A stretch of DNA of 64,000 bases, taken from contig CAYTZS010000004.1 of NCBI GenBank assembly GCA_964442355.1, positions 17,314 to 81,313 on the forward strand. Direction: 5' to 3'. A program made the translations under genes and the position numbers. Below, piece by piece: positions 43,713-51,504 of the stretch; positions within the stretch are counted from its first letter, which is position 1; every line of letters starts with the position of its first letter. The notes under the pieces were generated by a model. That model worked only from the letters and a program-made list of their open reading frames with translations, made no database searches and was not told the DNA's origin. The DNA comes from UBA6168 sp964442355 (GTDB lineage Bacteria > Bacteroidota > Bacteroidia > Chitinophagales > Saprospiraceae).

Positions 43713-45485
43713 ATGAAAAAACAGCTTTACATCCTGCTATTCGCCTCGTTCATGTCGGCCACCGCCGCCATTTCGCAGGACGAGCTACTGCCGAGGGGCT
43801 TCTCCCCGGCTGAACTGCAATGGCTGTCAGAAAACAAGACCGTTCCCGGTGCCACCGCCTTCGGCATCACCGAGCCGCCCCCGCAGCCCGTGCGGGCGAT
43901 GGCGGAGTGGGAGGAGATGCAGGCGATGGTCGTCACTTGGCGCAGCAACAAGCCGATTCTGGCGCAAATCATACAAGCCGCCAAGGAGGAGGTGCGGGTC
44001 ATCGTCGTGAACGATGACCTTGCCGACTGCCAAACGGAACTGACCAACTTCGACGTTGACTGGCAATCGGGCAACGTCGAGTTCCTGCAAGCGCCGAGCA
44101 ACAGCGTCTGGATTCGGGACTACGGCGCAAACCCGGTTTACCTGAACGGTGTGGACTCGCTGGCGCTGGTGGACTGGATTTACAACCGTCCCCGCCCCCT
44201 CGACGACATCATTCCCGATGCGGTGGGCAGCTATTTCGGCTTGCCTGTGTACAGCACCACCGAAGCGCCCTACGACCTGGCGCACCCCGGCGGCAACAAC
44301 TTCTCCGACGGCATGGGAACCAATTTTTCTTCCAAACTGGTGCTCTTGGAAAACGGCTTTGGCAACCAATGGGGCACCAGCAACCACACGGAGGAGGGTG
44401 TGGACAGCATCATGGAGCGGTTTTACGGCATTGACCGCTACGTGAAGTTCGACGTGCTTCCCTACGACGGCATCCACCATATTGACATGCACATGAAGCT
44501 GCTGAACGAGACGACTTTGCTCGTCGGTGAGTACCCGGAGGGTGTGCCTGACCGGGCGCAAATTGAAACGAACCTCCAATACCTGCTGGACAATTTCACC
44601 ACGCCCTTCGGTACGCCGTACCGGGTCATCCGAGTACCAATGCCACCCAAAAATGGGTTGTATCCCAGCTTGGGAGCGCCGTTGCGCACTTACGTCAACT
44701 CGTTCATCGTCAACAAAACGGTGCTCTTGCCCACCTACGAGGAGCAGTACGACACGACGGCGCTCCGCATCTGGCGGGACGCCATGCCGGGCTACCGCAT
44801 CGTAGGCATCAACTGCAACGGCATCATTGACGCCGGGGGCGCCATCCACTGTATCGTGAAGGAGGTGGGGGTGCAAGACCCGCTGCTCATCCAGCACCGC
44901 CCGTTGGAGGACATCGTCGGCACGAACCCGCCCGCCTACCAAGTGGACGCATGGGTGCGCCACCGCAGCGGCGTTGCTGGGGCGACGCTCTACTTCACCA
45001 CCGACACCACCGCCGCTTGGCAAAGCCTCGGCATGGCATTGGAAAACGCCGACAGCAACCGCTGGTCGGCAGCCATCCCGCAGCAGCCAGCGGGCAGCAC
45101 CGTTTATTACTACATCCACGCCATAGCCAATTCCGGCAAGCAGGTCGTGCGCCCGCTGGTGGCACCGGAGGGCTGGTTCCGCTTCCGCATCCACCCGACG
45201 ACGGCAGTGCAAGAAACGGTAGCAGCATCGGCTCAGTTGGGCAATATTTATCCCAACCCGGCGAGTGCCCTCACCTGTGTTCCCGTCCAGTCTGAGGGTG
45301 GGGGCGAAGCCACCATCGAAATCAACGACCTGTTGGGGCGGAGGATGGAAACGGTATTTTCGGGGCGGCTTCCGGCGGGTATTTCCCGGCACTATTTCGA
45401 TGCGGGGCAGTTCCCGACGGGCGTCTATCTGGTGACGCTGCGGGGCGGGGGCAGCACGGAAACCCGCAAAACCATCATCAAATGA
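43713..45485 (+). CDS. Secreted peptidylarginine-deiminase-like enzyme with T9SS domain
   Basis: A 590-residue protein with signal peptide (ATAAISQ). Residues about 60-400 have the guanidino-group-modifying fold of the agmatine deiminase/PPAD family: WIRDYG (Asp136), HHIDMHMK (His255) and GAIHCIV with catalytic-position Cys380. An Ig-like domain (about 400-500) and a T9SS type A domain follow (NIYPNPASALTCVPV, about 510-590). This is the layout of the secreted deiminase of Porphyromonas and relatives, which converts peptidyl-arginine to citrulline. Free agmatine or another guanidine could also be the substrate. Its place in a metal island is unexplained. Confidence 0.88.
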   Translation: MKKQLYILLFASFMSATAAISQDELLPRGFSPAELQWLSENKTVPGATAFGITEPPPQPVRAMAEWEEMQAMVVTWRSNKPILAQIIQAAKEEVRVIVVNDDLADCQTELTNFDVDWQSGNVEFLQAPSNSVWIRDYGANPVYLNGVDSLALVDWIYNRPRPLDDIIPDAVGSYFGLPVYSTTEAPYDLAHPGGNNFSDGMGTNFSSKLVLLENGFGNQWGTSNHTEEGVDSIMERFYGIDRYVKFDVLPYDGIHHIDMHMKLLNETTLLVGEYPEGVPDRAQIETNLQYLLDNFTTPFGTPYRVIRVPMPPKNGLYPSLGAPLRTYVNSFIVNKTVLLPTYEEQYDTTALRIWRDAMPGYRIVGINCNGIIDAGGAIHCIVKEVGVQDPLLIQHRPLEDIVGTNPPAYQVDAWVRHRSGVAGATLYFTTDTTAAWQSLGMALENADSNRWSAAIPQQPAGSTVYYYIHAIANSGKQVVRPLVAPEGWFRFRIHPTTAVQETVAASAQLGNIYPNPASALTCVPVQSEGGGEATIEINDLLGRRMETVFSGRLPAGISRHYFDAGQFPTGVYLVTLRGGGSTETRKTIIK

Positions 45486-45525
45486 TTTATCCATCTATTT
45501 CATCACTTTTTTAAATCCATGTTTT

Positions 45526-46218
45526 ATGAAAAAATTCCTTTTTACCCTTTGCACGTTGGCGCTGGCGGCAATGCCGCTCTGGGCGCAGGACATCGCCGTG
45601 GACGACGACAGCCTTTACACCGAGTCGGATGTCTCGGAGTTTGAATTTTATGCACAGACACACGTGCGCAACAACGGCAGCGAGGATGTGACCCTCAAAT
45701 GGGAGCGAAACATCGAACAATTGCCGGAGGGCTGGACCACCAATTTTTGCGACAAGAACCTGTGCTATGCCAGCTTTGTGACCACGGCGGAGTTCGACCT
45801 GTTGGCCAATGGCGACGAGGGCCTCCTGAAGCCGCTGTTCCGACCAAACGGCAAGCCGGGTACCTGCATCTACCGCATCACGCTGACCAGCCTCACGCCA
45901 GGCATTGACTACACGGAAAGCATCGTGTGGGTGGCAGTTGCCACGGGCGTCAGTGCCGCCGCAGAGGTGCTGTCGGCAAGGGACGTGGCGCTGTACCCGA
46001 ACCCTGCCACGGACGAGCTGACGGTGGCGGTCGCAGACGCCCATTTCAAGGGGGACTGGTTGGTGACGAACGCCGCCGGACAAATCGTGCTAACCCGTCC
46101 CAATGCCCCCACAATAGGGCAAATGGACATTTCGGGCTTATCGGAGGGGCTGTACTTCCTGCACCTGCAAACGGAGGAAGGGCAGACCGTCGTCACGAAA
46201 AAATTCATCATCCAATAG
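45526..46218 (+). CDS. Secreted T9SS protein of unknown function
   Basis: A 230-residue protein with signal peptide (MPLWAQ), a beta-sandwich-like mature domain of about 130 residues containing Cys74/Cys79 region NFCDKNLCYASF and GTCIYRI, and a C-terminal T9SS type A domain (VALYPNPATDELTVAV, about 150-230). No known domain was recognised in the middle. It is probably surface-located. A terminator follows at 46234. Confidence 0.78.
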   Translation: MKKFLFTLCTLALAAMPLWAQDIAVDDDSLYTESDVSEFEFYAQTHVRNNGSEDVTLKWERNIEQLPEGWTTNFCDKNLCYASFVTTAEFDLLANGDEGLLKPLFRPNGKPGTCIYRITLTSLTPGIDYTESIVWVAVATGVSAAAEVLSARDVALYPNPATDELTVAVADAHFKGDWLVTNAAGQIVLTRPNAPTIGQMDISGLSEGLYFLHLQTEEGQTVVTKKFIIQ

Positions 46219-46233
46219 TCTTTCTTTAGACCT

Positions 46234-46266
46234 CCCGGCAGGCTTCCGGGTCTGCCGGGTTATTTT
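46234..46266 (+). terminator. Rho-independent terminator
   Basis: The arms CCCGGCAG (46234-46241) and CTGCCGGG (46252-46259) are followed by TTATTTTATT. Confidence 0.8.
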
Positions 46267-46277
46267 ATTGTGGGCAA

Positions 46278-46703
46278 ATGCGCGTGATTTCTGCCTTTTT
46301 CATGGTCATGCTGTTGCTGTTGCCCATCCTGCTGCGGCTGGGGCTGCTCGGCCATTACCAGTTGAACAGGGCGGAAATCACCCGGCTGCACTGCATCAAC
46401 CGGGACAAGCCAGCGATGCACTGCAAGGGCAAGTGCTATTTGCGGTCACAGTTGGAGAAGGCACAGCGGGAACAGGAAAGCATGGAGGGTATTTTTGCCG
46501 GATGGGACAAATGGGAGGAATGGTTGCCAATGACCGAGTTCAACTGGCAACCCTGCCAGCCGACGGAACGGGGGGATAGGGCCGAAACTTCCCACCACAC
46601 CATGCAAGGCTTGGGCTTCCGGTCTGGCGTGTTCCGACCGCCGCCATTGGCGGGCAGCAGCGAACGGTTATCCCTTCACGGGAAAACCATGAACACGACC
46701 TGA
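46278..46703 (+). CDS. Conserved membrane-associated protein with CxGKCYL motif
   Basis: A 141-residue protein with an N-terminal hydrophobic helix (residues 3-25) and the conserved segment CINRDKPAMHCKGKCYLRSQLEKA (about 39-62), known from a family of uncharacterised Bacteroidota proteins often beside copper and DUF6660-type genes. The three Cys and one His could bind metal. The C-terminal third is Pro/Arg-rich. It may be the start of a four-gene run ending with the second DUF4625 gene. Confidence 0.68.
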   Translation: MRVISAFFMVMLLLLPILLRLGLLGHYQLNRAEITRLHCINRDKPAMHCKGKCYLRSQLEKAQREQESMEGIFAGWDKWEEWLPMTEFNWQPCQPTERGDRAETSHHTMQGLGFRSGVFRPPPLAGSSERLSLHGKTMNTT

Positions 46704-46728
46704 TTTGTTGACCAAAATTAATTCAAAC

Positions 46729-47118
46729 ATGAAATTCAAGTTTTTCAAGGCTACCGCAACGGTAGCTCTCAGCATAGCCGTCTTCGTGGTGGCAATGGCA
46801 ACCACCTCCTGCAAGGACGACGACGGAAAACCAAAAGTAGACTGCTCGACCGTCACCGGGGCGACGTTCACCAGCAACAGCGGCAAGATTGCCACCCTCC
46901 TCGAAAGCAAGTGCGCCACAGCCGGTTGCCATGCCACGGGCGGGGCAGGCGCCGAGCATTGGGAGTGGTCAACGGACTACGATACCGTGAAGGAGCATTT
47001 CGGGCACATGCTCGAAGCAGTGGAAGCTGGCACGATGCCGGAGGAAGGGTCGACCGAACTGACGGACGAGGAAATGGACCAACTGCTCTGCTGGCAGGAG
47101 GCAGGCTTCCCGGAATAA
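46729..47118 (+). CDS. Small cytochrome-c-like lipoprotein
   Basis: A 129-residue lipoprotein (MATTSC, Cys28 region). The mature part has CATAGCH (a CxxxxCH heme-like motif, found in Bacteroidota lipoproteins of the cytochrome c type) and the C-terminal helix LTDEEMDQLLCWQEAGF, which resembles the end of small cytochromes c with a WxxxG-like element. Met at EAGTMPEE could be the distal ligand. It is probably a periplasmic electron carrier. Heme attachment through a CX4CH motif is inference. Confidence 0.7.
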   Translation: MKFKFFKATATVALSIAVFVVAMATTSCKDDDGKPKVDCSTVTGATFTSNSGKIATLLESKCATAGCHATGGAGAEHWEWSTDYDTVKEHFGHMLEAVEAGTMPEEGSTELTDEEMDQLLCWQEAGFPE

Positions 47119-47144
47119 ATTGGATTGCGTTAGTGCTTTCAAGT

Positions 47145-47745
47145 GCAGCGGCTGGCCCCCTACTCGTAAATGGCTATTCAATGGGTAGCCGCCGCTGCCT
47201 TCTTAAATCAACACGACATGGAAAAGGCAAACATCAAATCAATGAAATGGTCAATGTTGCTCGGTACGGCAACCCTGTTGTGCCTGGCCGCTTGCGACGA
47301 CGACTGCCCACAGGTGGACACGCAATCGCCCCGCCTCACGGTCACGTCGCCACAGGAGGGGCAGGCGTACAAGAACGGCGACACCATCCGCATTGAGGCG
47401 AGCGTGACCGACAACGAACTCCTGCACGAGTATATCTGGGGCATCCGGGACGATACTTCGGGGGTGGTCGTGCCGGACACCATCGCCTATGCCCACGACA
47501 AAATGGAACACTCGTTCAACGGGTTTTACGTCGTCAGCGGGGTGACCACAGCCGCCCTCTGGACGGTGACGGTACATGCAGACGACGAGGAGCACAATTC
47601 GGACGAAAAAAAGGTGAGCATCGTGGTGAGCCAGTAGTGGCAAACCTGCAACGGTAGAGTTCCAAGAATAGGTTTTTTGGGGTTAATTAAGCTGGCAAGC
47701 GGCGGCGCTCCTCCCCCTCCGAGGGCGCTGCCGCTCCTTTGCTCC
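47145..47745 (+). repeat. DUF4625 module copy B: gene with conserved hairpin on each side
   Basis: This is the second copy of the unit at 3819-4443: an upstream hairpin (47145-47198, GCAGCGGC/GCCGCTGC with loop TAAATGGCTATT), the DUF4625 gene, and a downstream block GGTTTTTTGGGGTTA...AAGCTGG (from 47671) with hairpin 47698-47735. The order and the flanking sequence, not only the gene, are conserved. Confidence 0.7.
47218..47637 (+). CDS. DUF4625 domain lipoprotein (copy B)
   Basis: A 139-residue lipoprotein (TLLCLAAC) and paralogue of the gene at 3912: SPRLTVTSPQEGQAYKNGD, LHEYIWGI, HDKMEHSFNGFYVVSG and HADDEEHNSDEK align along the whole mature domain. The shared, repeated Glu/His/Asp ending may bind metal. 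ATG 47218 lies after the conserved upstream hairpin; an in-frame ATG 47170 lies inside the hairpin loop and is a less likely start, though it could regulate. Confidence 0.85.
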   Translation: MEKANIKSMKWSMLLGTATLLCLAACDDDCPQVDTQSPRLTVTSPQEGQAYKNGDTIRIEASVTDNELLHEYIWGIRDDTSGVVVPDTIAYAHDKMEHSFNGFYVVSGVTTAALWTVTVHADDEEHNSDEKKVSIVVSQ

Positions 47746-47842
47746 CCACGATGGGCACAGACAGGTTTTTCTTCTTTATAGGATGGCGGCGGCCACGGCA
47801 GGGCTGAGGGATGGGTGGCCGCTGTTTTTTTGATTTACGATT

Positions 47843-48511
47843 ATGACGGACGAAACGATAAAGCAACTCGACATCTGGGACTGGCTGACAAAAGTGGAGC
47901 GGAAGCTGCTGTCGGCGGCGGCAAGCGTGGAAACCGTGCCGAGGGGCAAGGTGCTGTTCCACGAAGGGGAAAAGGGCGACCGGGTGGGGCTGCTCGCAGT
48001 GGGAAAGCTGCTGCTGGTGCAGCCCGTCGCCGGGCACGAGGATGTGGTGCTGCACGTAGTGCGCCCCGGCGAGGTGTTCGGGGAAACGCTGCTGGCGGAG
48101 GCCTCCCCCGTTTACGAGTACCGGGCGGAAACTGCAACGGAAAGCACGGTCGTGTTCGTGCCACTGCCCCTGTTTTCGGACATTGCCCAGCAGAACCCAC
48201 TCGCCGCCTTCCAGCTTCTACGCTTGGCGATGCAGCGACGGCAGGTGGCGGAGCGCCGTCTGCTCGACGTGCGCTACCAAACGGTCGAGTTCCGCATCAG
48301 GAAGCTGCTCCGGGAAATCATGGAAACTGAGGGCAGGTTGTTGAAGAACGGCGAGGTAGAACTGCCAATGAGGCTGCCGCACCGATTGGTGGCACAATTG
48401 TGCGTCACGTCGAGGCAGAGCGTGACTATCCATTTGCTCGATCTGAAAAAACAAGGCATCCTCCGGTACAACCACTACCACATGGTGGTTCGGCAGCCGG
48501 GGATGTTGTGA
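47843..48511 (+). CDS. Crp/Fnr family transcriptional regulator (second)
   Basis: A 222-residue protein with a beta-roll sensor domain (about 20-115: GKVLFHEGEKGDRVGLLAVGKLLL and RPGEVFGETLLAE), dimerisation helix and winged helix (PHRLVAQLCVTSRQSVTIHLLDLKKQGILRYN). It is of the same type as the protein at 11246. No Cys cluster for an Fe-S sensor. A palindrome just downstream (48524-48539), before the di-heme oxidoreductase gene, is a plausible binding site, so it may control that operon. Confidence 0.9.
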   Translation: MTDETIKQLDIWDWLTKVERKLLSAAASVETVPRGKVLFHEGEKGDRVGLLAVGKLLLVQPVAGHEDVVLHVVRPGEVFGETLLAEASPVYEYRAETATESTVVFVPLPLFSDIAQQNPLAAFQLLRLAMQRRQVAERRLLDVRYQTVEFRIRKLLREIMETEGRLLKNGEVELPMRLPHRLVAQLCVTSRQSVTIHLLDLKKQGILRYNHYHMVVRQPGML

Positions 48512-48523
48512 GTGGCGACTAAA

Positions 48524-48539
48524 TTTAGACTTATCTAAA
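48524..48539. promoter_or_regulatory. Palindrome TTTAGA-N4-TCTAAA, candidate Crp/Fnr-type operator
   Basis: The perfect inverted repeat with 6-bp arms and 4-base spacer lies 56 bp before ATG 48595 and directly after the regulator gene. The spacing resembles Crp/Fnr sites, although the half-site is not the Fnr consensus. CATCTTTG (48566-48573) nearby is a near-match to the -7 box. Confidence 0.5.
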
Positions 48540-48594
48540 AATATCATTAGGGCAGTAAAATAATTCATCTTTGCATGACCAAACTTTTTGTCTC

Positions 48595-49797
48595 ATGTCA
48601 ACACCATTGCCATACAAACTCCCCATCGTCCTATTTGCGCTTGCCACGCTGGGTGCTTGCGAGAAGGTGCTGCCCCCGTCACCCGCCGAAAACGAGTTGC
48701 TCGACGGCCCGGTAGCTGGCCTGAGCGGTGAGGAGCATTTACAGTTCCTAAACGGCGACATCGCCTTCAACGACGAGGTTTTCACCCCTGAAACAGGACT
48801 GGGGCCTCGCTTCGTGGCCACCTCCTGTGGCAGTTGCCATGCCGGGGACGGTAAGGGGACGCCGTTCACCACGCTCACCCGCTTCGGGCAAACGGACTCG
48901 ACGGGCAACCAATACCTCCACCTCGGAGCGCCGCAACTGCAGCACCGTTCAATTGCAGGCTACCTGCCAGAACAACTGCCACCCGGAGCAACTTTCACCA
49001 TGCTCACGCCGCCTGCCAACACGGGGCTTGGCTTCCTGGATTTTGTGGAGGATGCCGACATCTTGGCGATGGCGGACGAAAACGACAGCGATGGCGACGG
49101 GATTTCGGGCGTCCCGAACTGGGTGAACCTGCGGGGTTACGTGCAACCCAGAACCAACGCCATCTCCATAAACGGCAAGCACATCGGGCGCTTCGGCAAA
49201 AAAGCAGGCACCTACGACCTGCTGCAGCAAACGGCGACCGCCTACAATCAGGACATCGGCATTGCCTCCACTTACGAACCTTACGACACCTACTCCGGCA
49301 ACGAGATTGACCCCGAAGTGACCAACCAGACCGTGCTGGATGTGGTGTTCTACCTGCGGACGCTCAAAACGCCCCTGCCCCGCAACATGAACGACCCCGA
49401 CGTGGCGGCTGGGCGACAGCTTTTTGCCCAAATCAACTGCGCCGCCTGCCACCGCCCCGAACTCAAAACGGGTGAAAGCCCCATCCCAGCATTGGCGCAC
49501 CAAACGTTCTACCCCTACACCGACCTGCTGCTGCATGACATGGGCGAGGCGCTGGACGACGGCTACACCGAAGGCTCGGCGACCGCCGCCGAATGGCGCA
49601 CCCCGCCGCTCTGGGGCTTGGGGCTGTCGCCCAATTCGCAGGGGGGGCGCTATTTCCTGCTGCACGACGGCAGGGCGGGGAGCATCGAGGAAGCGATTTT
49701 GCTGCACGGCGGCGAAGCCGAAGCCAGCCGGAACCAATACCAGTCCCTCAGCGACGGTGATAAACAAAAACTCCTGATTTTTCTGGAAAACCTTTGA
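48595..49797 (+). CDS. Di-heme oxidoreductase-like (DHOR/DUF1111) lipoprotein
   Basis: A 400-residue lipoprotein (TLGAC, Cys22). Heme c motifs are CGSCH (78-82) and CAACH (282-286). The MauG/CCP-related pattern and conserved ALWGLGLSPNSQ-like WRTPPLWGLGL and LHDGRAGSIEEAILLHGGEA identify the DUF1111 di-heme oxidoreductase family. These proteins occur near imelysin or iron/copper genes; the electron partner is unknown. It overlaps in operon order with a Rieske protein and a porin. Confidence 0.88.
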   Translation: MSTPLPYKLPIVLFALATLGACEKVLPPSPAENELLDGPVAGLSGEEHLQFLNGDIAFNDEVFTPETGLGPRFVATSCGSCHAGDGKGTPFTTLTRFGQTDSTGNQYLHLGAPQLQHRSIAGYLPEQLPPGATFTMLTPPANTGLGFLDFVEDADILAMADENDSDGDGISGVPNWVNLRGYVQPRTNAISINGKHIGRFGKKAGTYDLLQQTATAYNQDIGIASTYEPYDTYSGNEIDPEVTNQTVLDVVFYLRTLKTPLPRNMNDPDVAAGRQLFAQINCAACHRPELKTGESPIPALAHQTFYPYTDLLLHDMGEALDDGYTEGSATAAEWRTPPLWGLGLSPNSQGGRYFLLHDGRAGSIEEAILLHGGEAEASRNQYQSLSDGDKQKLLIFLENL

Positions 49798-49799
49798 CG

Positions 49800-50240
49800 A
49801 TGGAGCGACGAGAATTTTTGAAACATTCCTGCCTCGCCTGCCTTGCTGCCGGGGTTTCGGGCGTCATTTTACAGGGATGCGGCTCGGTGCATTGGGCGGC
49901 GGGCAGCGTAGAAAACGATACCGTCGCATTGCGGAAGGCGGAATTTGCCTACCTCAAAAAAGGCGAGCCAGCCGTCCGGCAATGGGTGCTGTTGAAGACC
50001 GAAGCACTGCCCTTACCCATCGGCGTTTTCCGGTCGGGCGAGGACGAGTACGCCGCCACCTACCTCGAATGTACGCACCAGCAGTGCGAACTGGCACCCG
50101 AAGGCGACCACCTGCAATGCCCCTGCCACGGCTCGGAGTTTTCCGGCACAGGGAAATTGCAACGGGGCCCCGCCGAAGCCGATTTGAAGCGGTTCGGCGT
50201 CACGACCGACGAAGACCATATTTATATCCTGCTGAAATGA
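49800..50240 (+). CDS. Rieske [2Fe-2S] protein with Tat-type signal
   Basis: A 146-residue protein with a twin-arginine-type signal (MERREFLKHSCLAC, then AAGVSGVILQGC). The Rieske ligands are all present: Cys91-x-His93 in CTHQQC and Cys107-x-x-His110 in CPCHGSEF, with Cys96 and Cys109 able to form the usual disulfide. It is too small for a bc1 subunit. It likely passes electrons between the di-heme protein and another partner in the periplasm. It starts 2 bp after the previous stop and overlaps the porin start. Confidence 0.9.
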   Translation: MERREFLKHSCLACLAAGVSGVILQGCGSVHWAAGSVENDTVALRKAEFAYLKKGEPAVRQWVLLKTEALPLPIGVFRSGEDEYAATYLECTHQQCELAPEGDHLQCPCHGSEFSGTGKLQRGPAEADLKRFGVTTDEDHIYILLK

Positions 50241-51472
50241 AAAAAATCCTGACCACCCTCCTCGGCTTTTCCCTGCTGTGCGCTGCCCCCGTTTTTTCAC
50301 AGCCTGACAGTTCGGCATGGCTCAAAAGGACGGCTGCCGATACCTCGAAATCCCAACTCAACATGGACGCTGTCTATAACCGTCCCTTTTTGCAGGCGGG
50401 CAAGACGCCCGTAGCCGTCGGAGGCTACGTGGAAACGAAGGCGGAGTACCTGCGTACAGACGGCATCTCGGAAGGGTTCGGGTTCCAGATGCAGCGCACC
50501 ACGCTGTTCCTGTCCTCGTCGCTGCACCGGAAAATCAAGTTCCTGACCGAAATCGAGTTCGAGGAGGGCACACGGGAAATCAACATCGAGTTCGCCTCGC
50601 TCGACCTGCAGTTCGACCCGCTGTTCAACCTTCGGAGCGGCATCGTGATGAACCCCATCGGGGCGTTCAACCAAAACCACGACGGACCGAAATGGGAGTT
50701 CAACGACCGCCCCATCGCCGCCACCCAACTCCTGCCCGCCACCTTCAGCAACGTGGGCATGGGTGTTTGGGGCAAACACGCCCGCCGGGGCTGGGTCTTT
50801 GCCTACGAGGCTTACCTGACCAACGGTTTCGACGACCGCATCATCGCCAACGGGGAGAACAAGACCTTCCTGCCAGCCGCCAAACCGAACCCCGCCCGTT
50901 TCGAGGAGAGCTTCAACGGCGTGCCGCTTTTTACGGGCAAAATTGCCGTCCGCAACCGACGTTGGGGCGAAATCGGTTTTTCGACCATGCAGGGCGTTTA
51001 CAACAAGTTTGAGGAGGACGGCTTGCGGCTCGACCAGAAAAGGGCGGTGCGGGCATGGGCAATTGACTTCAATGCCACCCTGCCCAAACTTGGAACCACC
51101 CTCAACGGCGAGTGGGCCTGGGTGTCGGTGGACGTGCCGGAGACCTACTCCCAACAGTTCGGCGACAGGCAGCGGGGCGGCTTCCTCGACATCGTGCAGC
51201 CCGTGCTGAAGCGCAAGATGCTGGGCTTCGACAACGCCGTGCTCAACCTCTCTTTACGCTTGGAGTACGTGGACTGGAACCTGGGGAAGTTCCGGGAAAC
51301 GAAAGGGAACATCGCCGACCACATCTGGGCGGTGGTGCCTGCCGTCAGTTTCCGCCCCACTGCCCAAACGGTGCTCCGCTTCAATTACCGCTACCTCGCC
51401 CAGACCGATATTTTGGGAAACCCGCCCGCTTTAACGGGAGGTTTTCAGGTGGGGGTGGCGAGTTATTTTTAG
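50237..51472 (+). CDS. Outer-membrane porin-like beta-barrel protein
   Basis: A 411-residue protein with signal peptide (APVFSQ) and a barrel pattern of alternating strands throughout: VGGYVETKAEYLRTDG, QMQRTTLFLSSSLHRKIKFLTEIEFEE and the C-terminal GGFQVGVASYF. The ATGA overlap with the Rieske gene shows operon coupling. Homologous porins of phosphate-selective/alkane type are similar in size; the ligand is unknown. With the Rieske and di-heme proteins it may make a periplasm/outer-membrane redox unit. Confidence 0.82.
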   Translation: MKKILTTLLGFSLLCAAPVFSQPDSSAWLKRTAADTSKSQLNMDAVYNRPFLQAGKTPVAVGGYVETKAEYLRTDGISEGFGFQMQRTTLFLSSSLHRKIKFLTEIEFEEGTREINIEFASLDLQFDPLFNLRSGIVMNPIGAFNQNHDGPKWEFNDRPIAATQLLPATFSNVGMGVWGKHARRGWVFAYEAYLTNGFDDRIIANGENKTFLPAAKPNPARFEESFNGVPLFTGKIAVRNRRWGEIGFSTMQGVYNKFEEDGLRLDQKRAVRAWAIDFNATLPKLGTTLNGEWAWVSVDVPETYSQQFGDRQRGGFLDIVQPVLKRKMLGFDNAVLNLSLRLEYVDWNLGKFRETKGNIADHIWAVVPAVSFRPTAQTVLRFNYRYLAQTDILGNPPALTGGFQVGVASYF

Positions 51473-51504
51473 GATTGCTCTTTAAATTCAAAAAATTAGG
51501 AACT

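Noticed and set aside
43827..45494. Long - strand frame (555 codons) under the deiminase gene
   Set aside because: The sense frame has catalytic and sorting-domain motifs; the antisense frame lacks any domain.
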